Source of the DNA: Oleomonas cavernae
GTDB taxonomy: Bacteria; Pseudomonadota; Alphaproteobacteria; Zavarziniales; Zavarziniaceae
Assembly: GCF_003590945.1 (NCBI RefSeq)
Contig: NZ_QYUK01000008.1
Location: forward strand, 62,001-126,000
DNA length: 64,000 nucleotides
Direction of reading: 5' to 3'
Positions 30,636 to 39,154 of this stretch are shown here, in pieces (position 1 is the first letter of the stretch; each line of letters opens with the position of its first letter). Position numbers and translations under genes: made by a program. The notes under the pieces were generated by a model, which saw only the letters and a list, made by a program, of their open reading frames with translations, made no database searches and was not told where the DNA came from.

Positions 30636-32025
30636 TCACAAATGATCGAGGTACCAGGCGTGGTCGAGGGGGTTCACCTCGGCTTCGTAGCGCTCGAATT
30701 CGGCGCGGCGCAGGCGGCCGTAATGCTGGTGGTAACGCTCGCCGAAATAGCGCGGCAGGATCAGGCCGTCGTCGTAGGTGTCGAGCGCGTTCGACCAGTG
30801 GCGCGGCAGGCTGGGTGCCACCGCGTCATAGGCATTGCCTTCGATCGGCGGGCCGGGGTCGATTTCCTTGGTCAGGCCGTAATGCATGGCGCCCAGGATC
30901 GCCGCCACCGCCAGGTAAGGGTTGGCATCGGCGCCGCAGACCCGGTGCTCGATGCGCCTGGCCTGGCCGTCGCCGCCCGGCACGCGCAGCGACACGGTGC
31001 GGTTCTCGAAACCCCAGGTGGGTGCCACCGGGGCATAGGAGCCGAGCTGGAAGCGGCGATAGGAATTGGCATTGGGCGCGAACACGGCGATCGATTCCGG
31101 CATCGCCGCCATCAGCCCGCCCACCGCATGGCGCAGGCGCTGGTCGGCATGCGGATGGCCGGTCGCCAGGACGTTGCGGCCCTTCTCGTCCACGAGGCTG
31201 ATATGGACATGCAGGCCCGAGCCCGAAATGTTGCCATAGGGCTTGGCCATGAAGGTGGCATCGTGGCCGTGATGGCGGGCGACCGCGCGCACCGCCCGCT
31301 TGAACAGGATGGCATGGTCGCAGGCGGCCTGGGCATCGGCGACATGATGCAGGTTGATCTCGAACTGGCCCGGCGCGTACTCGCTCAAGGCACCCGTGGC
31401 GGGCACGCCCTGGGCCTCCAGCGCCTCGGCGATTTCGGTCAAGAGGGCACGGTGCGCGTCCATGTCTTCCAGCGACAGGACCTGGGTGGTCCAGTCGCGC
31501 CGCCCGGTGAAGGGGGACGGCACGGGTTGCGGGCCGCCCTTGGCGTCGCGCGCATTGTCGATCAGGTAGAATTCCAGTTCGCAGGCCACCACCGGGGTCA
31601 GGCCCAGGGCCTTGAACTTGGCCAGGACATCGCCCAGCACCTGCCTTGGATCGGCGAAGAAGGGCGAGCCGTCCTCGTCCAGCAGGGTCAGGTGCATCTG
31701 GGCGGCATCAGGCCCGGCCCACAGCATGGGCAGGATGCGGCCGTCGATGGGCACACCGATCTGGTCGCGGTCGCCGGTCGCCATGCCAAGGCCCGTCTCC
31801 TCGACATTGTCGCCGTGGATGTCGAGGCCGAAGACCGAGCCGACCAGTTTCAGCCCATGCTCGATCACCTCCAGCGCCTCGCCCCGGGTCGCCCGCTTGC
31901 CGCGGCAGACCCCGTTGGTATCGGCGATGAAGAGGTCGATGAAGCGGATCTCGGGCCGCGTCTCCAGGAAGTGGCGGGCCGCCGCGACGGGATCGTGCGG
32001 ATCACCCCCTGGCCCGCCGGGGCAT
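30636..32025 (-). CDS. Glutamine synthetase family protein, gamma-glutamylputrescine synthetase-like (apparent frameshift)
   Basis: Ligase related to PuuA, which couples glutamate to putrescine. The body shows FGLDIHGDNVEETGLG, CELEFYLID, EYAPGQFEINLHH, AKPYGNISGSGLHVHISL, NRTVSLRVPGGDG and RVCGADANPYLA. The uninterrupted frame starts at GTG 31868, but upstream codons still read as family sequence (HDPVAAARHFLETRPEIRF). No start exists in that frame. Removing one base from the C5 run 32005-32009 joins it to ATG 32025, giving 462 residues, the usual length. The same correction restores the stop of the overlapping HTH gene. Confidence 0.82.
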
Positions 32026-32203
32026 AGAAATCGCCGGGCGAGACGTGGTTGTTGGAGGCCTCGGCCAGGCGGCGCATGGCCTCGGGACGGGGGATCTGCT
32101 GACCGCTGATATAGCGGCTCATGGCCGCGACGGAAACGCCGGCACGCCGGGCAAATTCGGTCAGGGTGAGGTGTTCTCGGGCAAGGTAATCAATGATTTT
32201 CAC
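31865..32203 (-). CDS. Small lambda-repressor-type HTH protein (3' end probably frameshifted)
   Basis: DNA-binding protein with LTEFARRAGVSVAAMSRYISG as helix-turn-helix and the YLxREHLTLTEFA-type opening. As written it reads 112 residues, but only the first 66 look native (to FYAPAGQG); the Arg/Ser/Pro-rich rest lies over the puuA start in another frame. Correcting the C5 run at 32005-32009 ends the gene at 32002 with 66 residues and an overlap with puuA. GTG 32203 is the likely start. It probably regulates the putrescine-type ligase downstream. A palindrome covers its start. Confidence 0.72.
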   Translation of the reverse strand: MKIIDYLAREHLTLTEFARRAGVSVAAMSRYISGQQIPRPEAMRRLAEASNNHVSPGDFYAPAGQGVIRTIPSRRPATSWRRGPRSASSTSSSPIPTGSAAASGRPGARRWR

Positions 32204-32233
32204 GATGCCCCAAGCCTAGGGGGCATCGTGAAA
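32198..32233. promoter_or_regulatory. 14-bp inverted repeat overlapping the HTH gene start
   Basis: TTTCACGATGCCCC and GGGGCATCGTGAAA are separated by eight bases (AAGCCTAG). The element spans the GTG start and leader of the HTH gene, 36 bases after cbtA. It is either an autoregulatory operator or a hairpin that hides the ribosome site or terminates cbtA. There is no T-run. Confidence 0.6.
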
Positions 32234-32268
32234 TCGGGCAAGGGGGGTGGTTCCCCTCCCCCTGAGCG

Positions 32269-32976
32269 TTATGCGGCGACCGGCTCGGGGCGGATAAGGC
32301 GCTGGGCCAGGAAGCCGGCGATGGCACCGGGGATGACCCAGGCCAGGAACTGGACGACCAGCGAGGCCCCGGCGAATTCCGCCGCGACTTCGGCCGGCAC
32401 GCGGCTTTCGGGATCGGGCGGCACCGGCGCGCCGATGATGTGCGGCAGCACGATCAGCACCAGGGCGGCGACGATCCACAGCGGGTTGCGGCTGAAGGCG
32501 ATCAAGGCGATGCCGACGGCGGTCGCCAGGGCCGTACCGGCCCACCACAGTTGCCTTGCATCGAGATCCGCCGCGGCCGAGCCCGGCAGTTCCGGCGCCA
32601 GGCCCAGGGACGGGGCCAGCCCGGTGGCGACGAAGGCCGCGATCGCCCAGGGCAGGATGCTGCGCGCGGTGATCGCCGCACCCTTCAGGTACATGGCCGA
32701 CAGCAGGATCCAGCCATAACCGATGGCGCAGACCACCGTCATGATCGAGGTCATGAACAGGCGCGTGGTGTCATAGCCGTCGGCATGGGCAACCGCATCA
32801 CTGGCCGTGCCATGGGCGTGCGCGAGGATGATACCGGCGGCGTCCGCGACCTCGTGTACCTCGAACAGTTCGGCGTGGAGGATAAGGGGGGTGGTGGTTA
32901 CCGCCTGGATGGCCGCCACAAGGCAGCCGCCGAGGATCCCGCCGGCAAGGCCGCAGGCCGCAAGACGTCCGAACAT
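32269..32976 (-). CDS. cbtA: CbtA family cobalt transporter subunit
   Basis: Predicted cobalt-uptake membrane protein. The 235-residue product has about five membrane segments, beginning LAACGLAGGILGGCLVAAIQ, with HAELFEVHEVAD and the DGYDTTRLFMTS region; His residues could bind metal. It is seven bases after cbtB and both lie downstream of a cobalamin riboswitch, the classic CbtAB arrangement. ATG 32976 is the natural start. Confidence 0.92.
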   Translation of the reverse strand: MFGRLAACGLAGGILGGCLVAAIQAVTTTPLILHAELFEVHEVADAAGIILAHAHGTASDAVAHADGYDTTRLFMTSIMTVVCAIGYGWILLSAMYLKGAAITARSILPWAIAAFVATGLAPSLGLAPELPGSAAADLDARQLWWAGTALATAVGIALIAFSRNPLWIVAALVLIVLPHIIGAPVPPDPESRVPAEVAAEFAGASLVVQFLAWVIPGAIAGFLAQRLIRPEPVAA

Positions 32977-32983
32977 GGCAACC

Positions 32984-33166
32984 TCAGTGGCAGGGGAACG
33001 AGAGACCGTGGCGGGTGTCGTGCGCGGCATCGTGCAGCGACTGCGGGTGCGAGAACCCCACCAGGAAGACGAAGCCGACGCCCATCGCAAACAGGCTGGC
33101 GGCAACGGCCAGGCGCGAGCGCGGAACGGCAACGGTTTGGGGTAGGGAGGCAGCCTTGGTCGTCAT
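32984..33166 (-). CDS. cbtB: CbtB cobalt transporter subunit
   Basis: A 60-residue protein with one membrane helix (about 19-40) and the characteristic His-rich C-terminus HDAAHDTRHGLSFPCH. It partners CbtA in cobalt import. The riboswitch lies immediately upstream. Confidence 0.93.
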   Translation of the reverse strand: MTTKAASLPQTVAVPRSRLAVAASLFAMGVGFVFLVGFSHPQSLHDAAHDTRHGLSFPCH

Positions 33167-33217
33167 GATCTCTTACTCTTTCTGCCGCTCCACCGGCGGC
33201 GCAGTTGGTGTTCCGGT

Positions 33218-33368
33218 CGGATCGGCAGGTCTCCTGGCTCGCGCCCTGCTCCGCCCTCCCCCTTCCCGGCAGAGGCCAGTGGGACTCGGAAGGCAGCGTC
33301 GGCGCCTACAGTTGCGGGGACAGCCGCGGTATTCGACCGCGTTCCCTCTTAGCCCTTGCGGGACCAAT
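33218..33368 (-). ncRNA. Cobalamin (AdoCbl) riboswitch
   Basis: Read on the minus strand the leader shows, in order, GGGAACGCGGT, the core CGGCTGTCCCCGCAACTGTA, a B12-box-like CCCACTGGC segment, GGGAAGG, GGCGGAGC, and the 3' core GAGCCAGGAGACCTGCCGA. This order is that of AdoCbl aptamers. It ends about 50 bases before cbtB, so it probably represses cobalt uptake when cobalamin is plentiful. Boundaries are approximate. Confidence 0.93.
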
Positions 33369-33409
33369 CCAGCGGCGACGCTAACGCAATTGCCACAAAC
33401 AATCGAGCG

Positions 33410-34057
33410 TCATTTGACCGAAAGCCGGGTCGACAGCGGCGTGCGCCCCTGCCAGCCGTGGCGTTCCAGCTCCGGATCCTCGTGCTCCTCGACCGGGTAG
33501 CCGACGCACAAATAGGCCACCAGATGCCAGCCGGGCGGACAGTCCAGCAGGGTGTTGATCTCGTCGGGATCGAGGATCGAGACCCAGCCGACGCCGACGC
33601 CGAAGGCCCGCGCCGCCAACCAGAAAGTGTGCACCGCCGTGGTCGCGGAATGCTCGATGGTTTCGGGCATGGTCTGGCGGCCCAGGCCGAAACCTTGCGC
33701 CGGGTTGAGGTCGGCGAAGACCGCCAGGTGCACCGGGGCATCGTCGAGGCCTGAGAGCTTCAGGCTGGCATAGAGCCGCGCCCGCTCGCCCTGGTAGTTG
33801 TCCAGGGCGGCGGCATTGGCAGCCTGGAAATTGGCCCGCACGGCGGCGCGGACGCCTGAATCCTCGACCACCACGAAGCGCCAGGGCTGGCAATTGCCGA
33901 CCGAGGGCGCCAGGTCCGCCAGTTCCAGCAACTGGTGCAGCAGGCCCGGCGCCAGCGGCTCGCGGCGGAAGCGGCGGACGTCGCGGCGCCAGCGCAGCAA
34001 TTCCTCGAAATGGCGGCGGAAGTCCGCATCGAAGACAGGCGGGGCCTGGCCGGTCAT
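33410..34057 (-). CDS. bluB: 5,6-dimethylbenzimidazole synthase BluB
   Basis: Oxygen-dependent fragmentation of FMNH2 to the lower ligand of vitamin B12. The 215-residue nitroreductase-fold protein has RRDVRRFRREPL, LADLAPSVGNCQPWRF, ARLYASLKLSGLDDAP, TMPETIEHSATTAV and GVGWVSILDP. This is the BluB pattern. ATG 34057 overlaps the cobC stop. Its presence implies aerobic synthesis of authentic B12. Confidence 0.95.
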   Translation of the reverse strand: MTGQAPPVFDADFRRHFEELLRWRRDVRRFRREPLAPGLLHQLLELADLAPSVGNCQPWRFVVVEDSGVRAAVRANFQAANAAALDNYQGERARLYASLKLSGLDDAPVHLAVFADLNPAQGFGLGRQTMPETIEHSATTAVHTFWLAARAFGVGVGWVSILDPDEINTLLDCPPGWHLVAYLCVGYPVEEHEDPELERHGWQGRTPLSTRLSVK

Positions 34058-35088
34058 CGCAGGGCCTCCTCGAGGCGCGCCCAGGATGCCTTGTCGCCGG
34101 GAAGCCCCAGGCGCAGCCAATCGGGCTGGTAGTCGAAGGGGCGCACCAGAATGCCGGCCTTGCCCAGTCGCTCGAACCATGCGGCCGCCTCGTCGTGGCG
34201 ATAGAGGCGGAACAGCCTGGTCCCGCCCAGGGCGTCAAAGCCGGCCCGGCCATGAGCCGGTCCAGGTCCAGGGCATCGGCAGAACAGCGCGCCGCCGACG
34301 CTTCGAGCCAAAGCCGGTCGGCCAGGGCCGCCGTCCCCACGGCGATGGCGGGGCCCGAGACCGCCCAGGGCCCCAGGGCGGCGCGAATCTCGGCCGCGAT
34401 ATCGGCCGGGGCCAGGGCGAAGCCCAAGCGCAGGCCGGCCAGGCCATAGGTCTTGCCGAAGGAGCGGAGCACCACGATGCCCGGCCGCGGCAGGCGCGAA
34501 CCCAGGCTGAACGTGCCCGCCTCCAGGTCGGCAAAGGCCTCGTCCACCACCAGCAGGCCGCCCCGGGCGTCGAGCGCCGCGCCCAGGGCCAGCAGGTCGG
34601 CCGCCGCCAGGATGCGGCCATCGGGGTTGTTGGGATTGACCACCACGGCAACCTTGGCCTGCCGCAAGTCGTGCAGGTAGCGGGCGCTGCGCAGCCGGTG
34701 GCCGGCCCGCAGCCAGCCAGGCCCATGCTCGCCGTAGGTCGGCCCAGCACGGCGACATCGGCCGGCGGCAACAGCCGGGGCAGCAGGTCGATCAGGATCT
34801 GCGTGCCGGGTGCCGCCACCACCAGCGACGGATCGGCGACGCCATAGGCCCTGGCCGCCGCGGCCTCCAGTGCCGCCAGGGCGGCCGGGTCCGGCAGAGC
34901 GGTGAAGACCGCCGGGGACAGGGCCGGGAGGGGATAGGCAATGGGTTGATCCCGGTCGACAGGTCGAGCCAGGGTTGGGGGGCGCCTGGAAAGCGGGCCT
35001 GCGCGGCCGAGCGATGGCCGCCGTGCGTCGACAAGGGATCTGCCCTGCCTGGCGCTTTCGTGCTAGCTGTGGCGCCCTCCATGAGCAT
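34054..35088 (-). pseudogene. cobC: Threonine-phosphate decarboxylase CobC, three apparent frameshifts
   Basis: PLP enzyme making (R)-1-amino-2-propanol phosphate for the corrin side chain. Three frames must be joined: THGGHRSAAQARFPGAPQPW and LDLSTGINP, then VVAAPGTQILIDLLPRLLPP, then VVVNPNNPDGRIL and the PLP region RSFGKTYGLAGLRLGFAL, then RLFRLYRHDEAAAWFERLG. One base is missing near 34943-34945, 34741-34745 and 34245-34251, all in C/G runs. With these restored the gene is 345 codons from ATG 35088, or 327 from TTG 35034. No other damage is visible, so read error is plausible. It ends overlapping bluB. Confidence 0.82.
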
Positions 35089-36066
35089 CGAGCCCCCCCT
35101 CCTGATCTTATTGGCCGCCCTGGGCTGGAGGCCGCTTTCGGCTATCCGCAACGCCTGATCCCGCTGATCGGCCACCCGGTCATCTGGATCGGCGCGCTGA
35201 TCAGCCGACTCGACCGCAGCCTCAACCGCGCGACCATGCCGGACAGTGCCCGCCGGCTCAATGGGGTCGCGGCCTTGGGCGCCCTGCTGGCCTTGACCAT
35301 GCTACCCGCCTGGGGCCTGCAATACCTGATCCTGCTTTACCTGCCCTGGGGTGCCGGCATCGTCGTGCTGGCGATCCTGGCCTCGACCCTGATCGCCCAG
35401 CGCAGCCTCGATGCCCATGTCGTCGCCGTAGCCACGGCGCTGGAAACCCAGGGCCTGGCGGGCGGCCGCCGGGCCGTCGCCATGATCGTGGGCCGCAACA
35501 CCAGCACCCTGGACGAGGCCGGCGTCGCCCGGGCGGCGATCGAGAGCCTGGGCGAGAATTTCTCCGACGGCATCGTGGCGCCGGCCTTCTGGTGCGCCCT
35601 GCTGGGCCTGCCCGGCATCGTCGGCTACAAGGCGATCAACACCGCCGACAGCATGATCGGCCACAAGACGGCGCGCCACCAGGCCTTCGGCTGGGCCGCC
35701 GCGCGCACCGACGATGTCGTGAACCTGCCCGCCTCGCGCCTCAGCGCCCTGTGGCTGGCCGCCGCCGCCCTGATCGCGCCCGGCGCCGACGCGAGGGCCG
35801 CGTTGCGGGCGGCCTGGCGGGATGCGCGGCAGCACAAGTCGCCCAATGCCGGCTGGCCGGAAGCAGCCATGGCCGGCGCCCTGGACTTGGCGCTGAACGG
35901 CCCCAAGGTCTACGGTGACACACTCAGCAGCGATGCCTGGATGGGCACCGGCCGGCCACAAGCGACCGCCAGGGACATCCGCCGGGCACTGGCGCTCTAC
36001 CGCCGGGCCTGCGCGATCGAGATCGGCGTCGTGGCGGTGCTCGCCGGCATAGGCTGGATGCTCTGA
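35081..36066 (+). CDS. cobD: Adenosylcobinamide-phosphate synthase CobD/CbiB (one apparent frameshift)
   Basis: Membrane enzyme attaching the aminopropanol arm to cobyric acid. The body has GYPQRLIPLIGHPVIWIG, VGRNTSTLDEAGVARAAIES, LGENFSDGIVAPAFW, NTADSMIGHKTARH, and SPNAGWPEAAMAGALDLALNGP. The N-terminal MSIEPPLLILLAALG lies in another frame. Adding one C in the GGGC at 35122-35125 joins them into 328 residues from ATG 35081. Its ATG overlaps that of the divergent cobC (CATG), leaving no promoter room, so at least one start is probably further downstream. Confidence 0.87.
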
Positions 36067-36075
36067 GGGCCGGGA

Positions 36076-37343
36076 CTAGCCCGCGGCCCGCAATGCCGGC
36101 TTGGCCTGGTGGCCGAGGATCTGCTCGGCGAGAAAGCCCGCGTCGCGGGCGACGCCGGAGAAGCGGCCGGAGCCCCAGGTGTAGAGCCAGGGCAGCCCCA
36201 GGAAATACAAGCCCGGAACGCTGCTCACCCCGCGCTTGTGGGTGGGGTAGCCGCGGCCGTCGAAGGCGGGGATTTCGACCCAGGTGAAGTTGGAGCGAAA
36301 ACCGGTGGACCAGATCACCGTGGTGATGTTTTCCGCGATCAGGTCGATGGCGGCCGGCTCGCTCGCCGGCGTCCACAGCGGGACATAGGGCGCCTCGACC
36401 GGCGCCTCGATCCCGTTGGCCGCGATATGGGCGTCGATGCCGGCCTTGATCCGTTCCGCCGTGGCATCGGCGCCGTCGAGGTTGCGGACAAGGTCGGGCG
36501 CGAAGCGCAACTCGCTGCCCTGCGCCGCGCCCAGGCGGCCATAGAGCTTCATGCCCTCCAGGGCGAACTTGCGCAGGTCGATGTCGCGGCCGCCGTCACG
36601 GCCGGTGACATAGTGATTGGCCTTGCCGCGCACCTTCTCCTTCAGGGGATGCTGGTCGATCGGCATGTCGTAATGGCCCATGTCGTGCAGCCATTCGACC
36701 ACATCCTTGCCCCGGTAGCGGCGGGTGACGCGGGGCGCGCTGCCGACGCACAGATGGGTCTGGCGCCCGGCCAGGTGCAGGTCCTCGGCGATCTGGCAGC
36801 CCGACTGGCCGGAACCGACCACGAGGACGGCACCGGGGGGCAAAGCCTCGGCGTTGCGGTATTCCGACGAATGGAGCTGGCGGATCGGGGTCGGCAGGCG
36901 TTCCGCGATGCGCGGGATCGAGGGGATGTGATAGCCCCCACGGCCAGCACCACCTGGTCCGCCGTATAGGTGCCGGTCTGGGTCTCGAGTTCGAAGCCCG
37001 CACCCAGGCGGCGCAGGGCTTTCACCTCGACACCTTCCAGCAGGGGCGGCTGGACCAGGTCCACATAGGCATCGATATAGGCCAGGATCTCGTTTTTCTT
37101 CATGAAACCCAAGGGGTCGCTGCCGTTGTAGGGGAAGCCCGGCAACTGGCATTGCCAGTTGGGCGTGACCAGGCAGAAGCTGTCCCAGCGTTCGCTGGAC
37201 CAGATATGACCGCGGCGATGCTTCTCGAACACCAAGTGGTCGATGCCCTGCTGCTTCAGGCAATAGCTCATGGACAGGCCGGCCTGGCCTCCCCCGATGA
37301 CGAGGACGGGATAGTGGCGGCGGGCGGGATCGATCTTGGTCAT
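36076..37343 (-). CDS. nitH: Nit1C flavin-dependent monooxygenase NitH (MSMEG_0569 type, apparent frameshift)
   Basis: FAD/NADPH monooxygenase of the Nit1C cluster. The N-terminal frame has [20 protein letters not shown] (FAD) and [20 protein letters not shown]. Coding then moves frame at the C5 run 36935-36939 and continues with [29 protein letters not shown] (NADPH) and [15 protein letters not shown]. One extra base there gives 422 residues from ATG 37343, restoring AVGGYHIP. It is the last gene of the minus-strand cluster, ten bases after nitG. Confidence 0.88.
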
Positions 37344-37353
37344 GGGCGGGGTC

Positions 37354-37641
37354 CTATATCTCGAAGCCTTCGACGACCACGGTGGCGTCGGGCCGATGGG
37401 CGAAAGTGGCGGCGGTTGCCTCGATGCGGGCGAGCTGGCCCAGGGCGCGGGAACAGGGGAAGCCGTATTTCTGGCGCACCCGCTCGCTGGCGGCGGCGAG
37501 TGCCGTGCGGCTGATCTCCAGGAATTGCGCCAGGGGATAGGGCGTGCCGGGATCCAGATGGTCGGCGATCACCGAGGATGGCGAATAGCAGGACTCGGTC
37601 GCGCCATCGGGCCAGCGGACGCGGAAGCGCAGTTCAGGCAT
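37354..37641 (-). CDS. nitG: Nit1C small protein NitG (MSMEG_0570 family nitrogen starvation response)
   Basis: A 95-residue protein matching the MSMEG_0570 family: MPELRFRVRWPDGATESCYSPS, LARTALAAASERVRQKYG-like stretch (residues 45-60) and FPCSRALGQLARIEATA near the end. Its start overlaps the nitF stop by eight bases. Biochemical function unknown; the family is found almost only in Nit1C clusters. Confidence 0.88.
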   Translation of the reverse strand: MPELRFRVRWPDGATESCYSPSSVIADHLDPGTPYPLAQFLEISRTALAAASERVRQKYGFPCSRALGQLARIEATAATFAHRPDATVVVEGFEI

Positions 37642-38611
37642 GGCGGGCGAACTCCTCGCGCGGCGGGCCGCAGCCGATCAGCGGCGAGGCCGCGAAATCC
37701 CACAGGGGAACCGCACCGGTTGCGTCGCTGAGGCGGACCAGGCCGCTGGCGTTGGTGGTGCCGAAGGCGGCGCAGGCGATGCCCGCCTGGGCGAAGCGCG
37801 CCTCTACGGCAGCAACCTTGTTCGGCGCCACGCTGAAGATATAGCCGAAGCTGGGGAAGGAGATCAGCCAGCGCTCCAGCGCCACGCCCTCGGGCCGGGG
37901 AATCCGGGCCGGGTCGAGATCGGCGCCCAGGCCGGAACATTCGAGCAGCATCAGGGCGGTGCCGACCGCGCCGGCCATGCTGATATCCTTGGCGGCGCGG
38001 GCGAGGCCCGCCTCGGCGATCGCCGGCAGCAGTTCGATGTCGGCGCGCAGGCGGGCGCCGGGGGCGCCGCTGCTGGCATCCCAATAGGGGTGCGGCTCGC
38101 GGTAGCGGCCGCGCAGGTCGATCGCCGCCAGCAGTACCTCGCCGGGCCTCGCATCGAAGCTGGTGAGGAGAGACTTGGCCCGGCCCAGGATCGCCACCGA
38201 CAATTGCTCGCCCGTATTGCGGGTGTTGCTGTGGCCGCCGACGATGGGCACGCCGTAGGCGGCGGCCCCGGCCGCCAGGCCCTCCATCAAGGGGCGGGCA
38301 TGGGCGGCATCCCGGCTCCACAGGGCATCGACCACGGCGGTGGGGCGGCCGCCCATGGCGGCAATGTCGCTGACATTGACCATGACGCCGCAGTAACCGG
38401 CGAACCACGGCTCCGCCGCCACGAAGTCGTTGATGAAGCCTTCGATCGCCAGCAGCAGGAAGCCGTCGCCATCGGGGATGGCGGCGCAATCGTCGCCCAC
38501 CGCGATGGCGCCGGCACCAAGACCAAGGCCCGACACGACCGCGTCGATATCGCGCTTGTGGGCCAGGCCGCGGCTGTCCTGGATATGGCGGGCGAGGTCG
38601 ACGAGGCTCAT
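37634..38611 (-). CDS. nitF: Nit1C AIR synthase-related protein NitF (sll0787 family)
   Basis: A 325-residue PurM/SelD-like protein. It has the ATP-binding pattern AIAVGDDCAAIPDGDGF, VMVNVSDIAAMGGRPTAVV, GVPIVGGHSNT and AAKDISMAGAVGTALML, as in AIR synthases. The sll0787 family lies in Nit1C and presumably phosphorylates or activates an intermediate. ATG 38611 overlaps the nitE stop (ATGA). Confidence 0.9.
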   Translation of the reverse strand: MSLVDLARHIQDSRGLAHKRDIDAVVSGLGLGAGAIAVGDDCAAIPDGDGFLLLAIEGFINDFVAAEPWFAGYCGVMVNVSDIAAMGGRPTAVVDALWSRDAAHARPLMEGLAAGAAAYGVPIVGGHSNTRNTGEQLSVAILGRAKSLLTSFDARPGEVLLAAIDLRGRYREPHPYWDASSGAPGARLRADIELLPAIAEAGLARAAKDISMAGAVGTALMLLECSGLGADLDPARIPRPEGVALERWLISFPSFGYIFSVAPNKVAAVEARFAQAGIACAAFGTTNASGLVRLSDATGAVPLWDFAASPLIGCGPPREEFARHA

Positions 38612-39150
38612 GCCGCCCGCCGGATCATGGTAACGAAGCCGGTCTCGCCCGCGCCGAAGGGCGGGTAATGGTCGAGGTCGGCTTCCATGAAATGATGGGG
38701 CAGGCCGTGGAGGGTGATCTCCTCCAGGGTGCGCCAGTGCAGGCGGTGAAACAGCTCGGCATTGCGCGCCTGGACCTGGGCCAGGAAGCGGTGGCAGCCG
38801 CGGGCATGGGCGGAGGACACTGCCAGCCGGATCAGGCCGGTGCCGATGGCGCCCATGCGGCGATAGCTGAGATCGACCGCCAGGCGCGAACCGGCCCAGA
38901 CGCCGGGTGCGTCTTCGTGAATGCGCACGGTCCCCACCACATGGTCGGGCACGCCGAAGATCGGGGCCAGCGCCACCAGGGTGATGGCGCGGGCGTCGGT
39001 CGCGTCGCGGTCGTCCCCCTCGAAGATGCGCTGTTCGCGGCAGAACACTTGGGCCCGCAGGGCCATGGCCCCTGCCCGCTCCCAATCCGCGGTGGCGAAT
39101 TTCACCGTGCATTCGCCGGCGAGGTAGGGCAGGACCGGCTCGAACAGCAT
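38608..39150 (-). CDS. nitE: Nit1C GNAT acetyltransferase NitE (MSMEG_0567 type)
   Basis: A 180-residue N-acyltransferase of the Nit1C cluster. It has FCREQRIFEGDDRDATDARA, VVGTVRIHEDAPGVWAGSRL and RRMGAIGTGLIRLAVSSA as the acetyl-CoA region. The ending includes LHGLPHHFMEADLDHYPPF. In some genomes NitE and NitF are one fused protein; here they are separate and overlapping. Confidence 0.88.
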   Translation of the reverse strand: MLFEPVLPYLAGECTVKFATADWERAGAMALRAQVFCREQRIFEGDDRDATDARAITLVALAPIFGVPDHVVGTVRIHEDAPGVWAGSRLAVDLSYRRMGAIGTGLIRLAVSSAHARGCHRFLAQVQARNAELFHRLHWRTLEEITLHGLPHHFMEADLDHYPPFGAGETGFVTMIRRAA

Positions 39151-39154
39151 GGCC

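Noticed and set aside
35081-36066. cobD as a true pseudogene
   Set aside because: Only one missing base near the 5' end; all family motifs are intact and the corrected length is normal.
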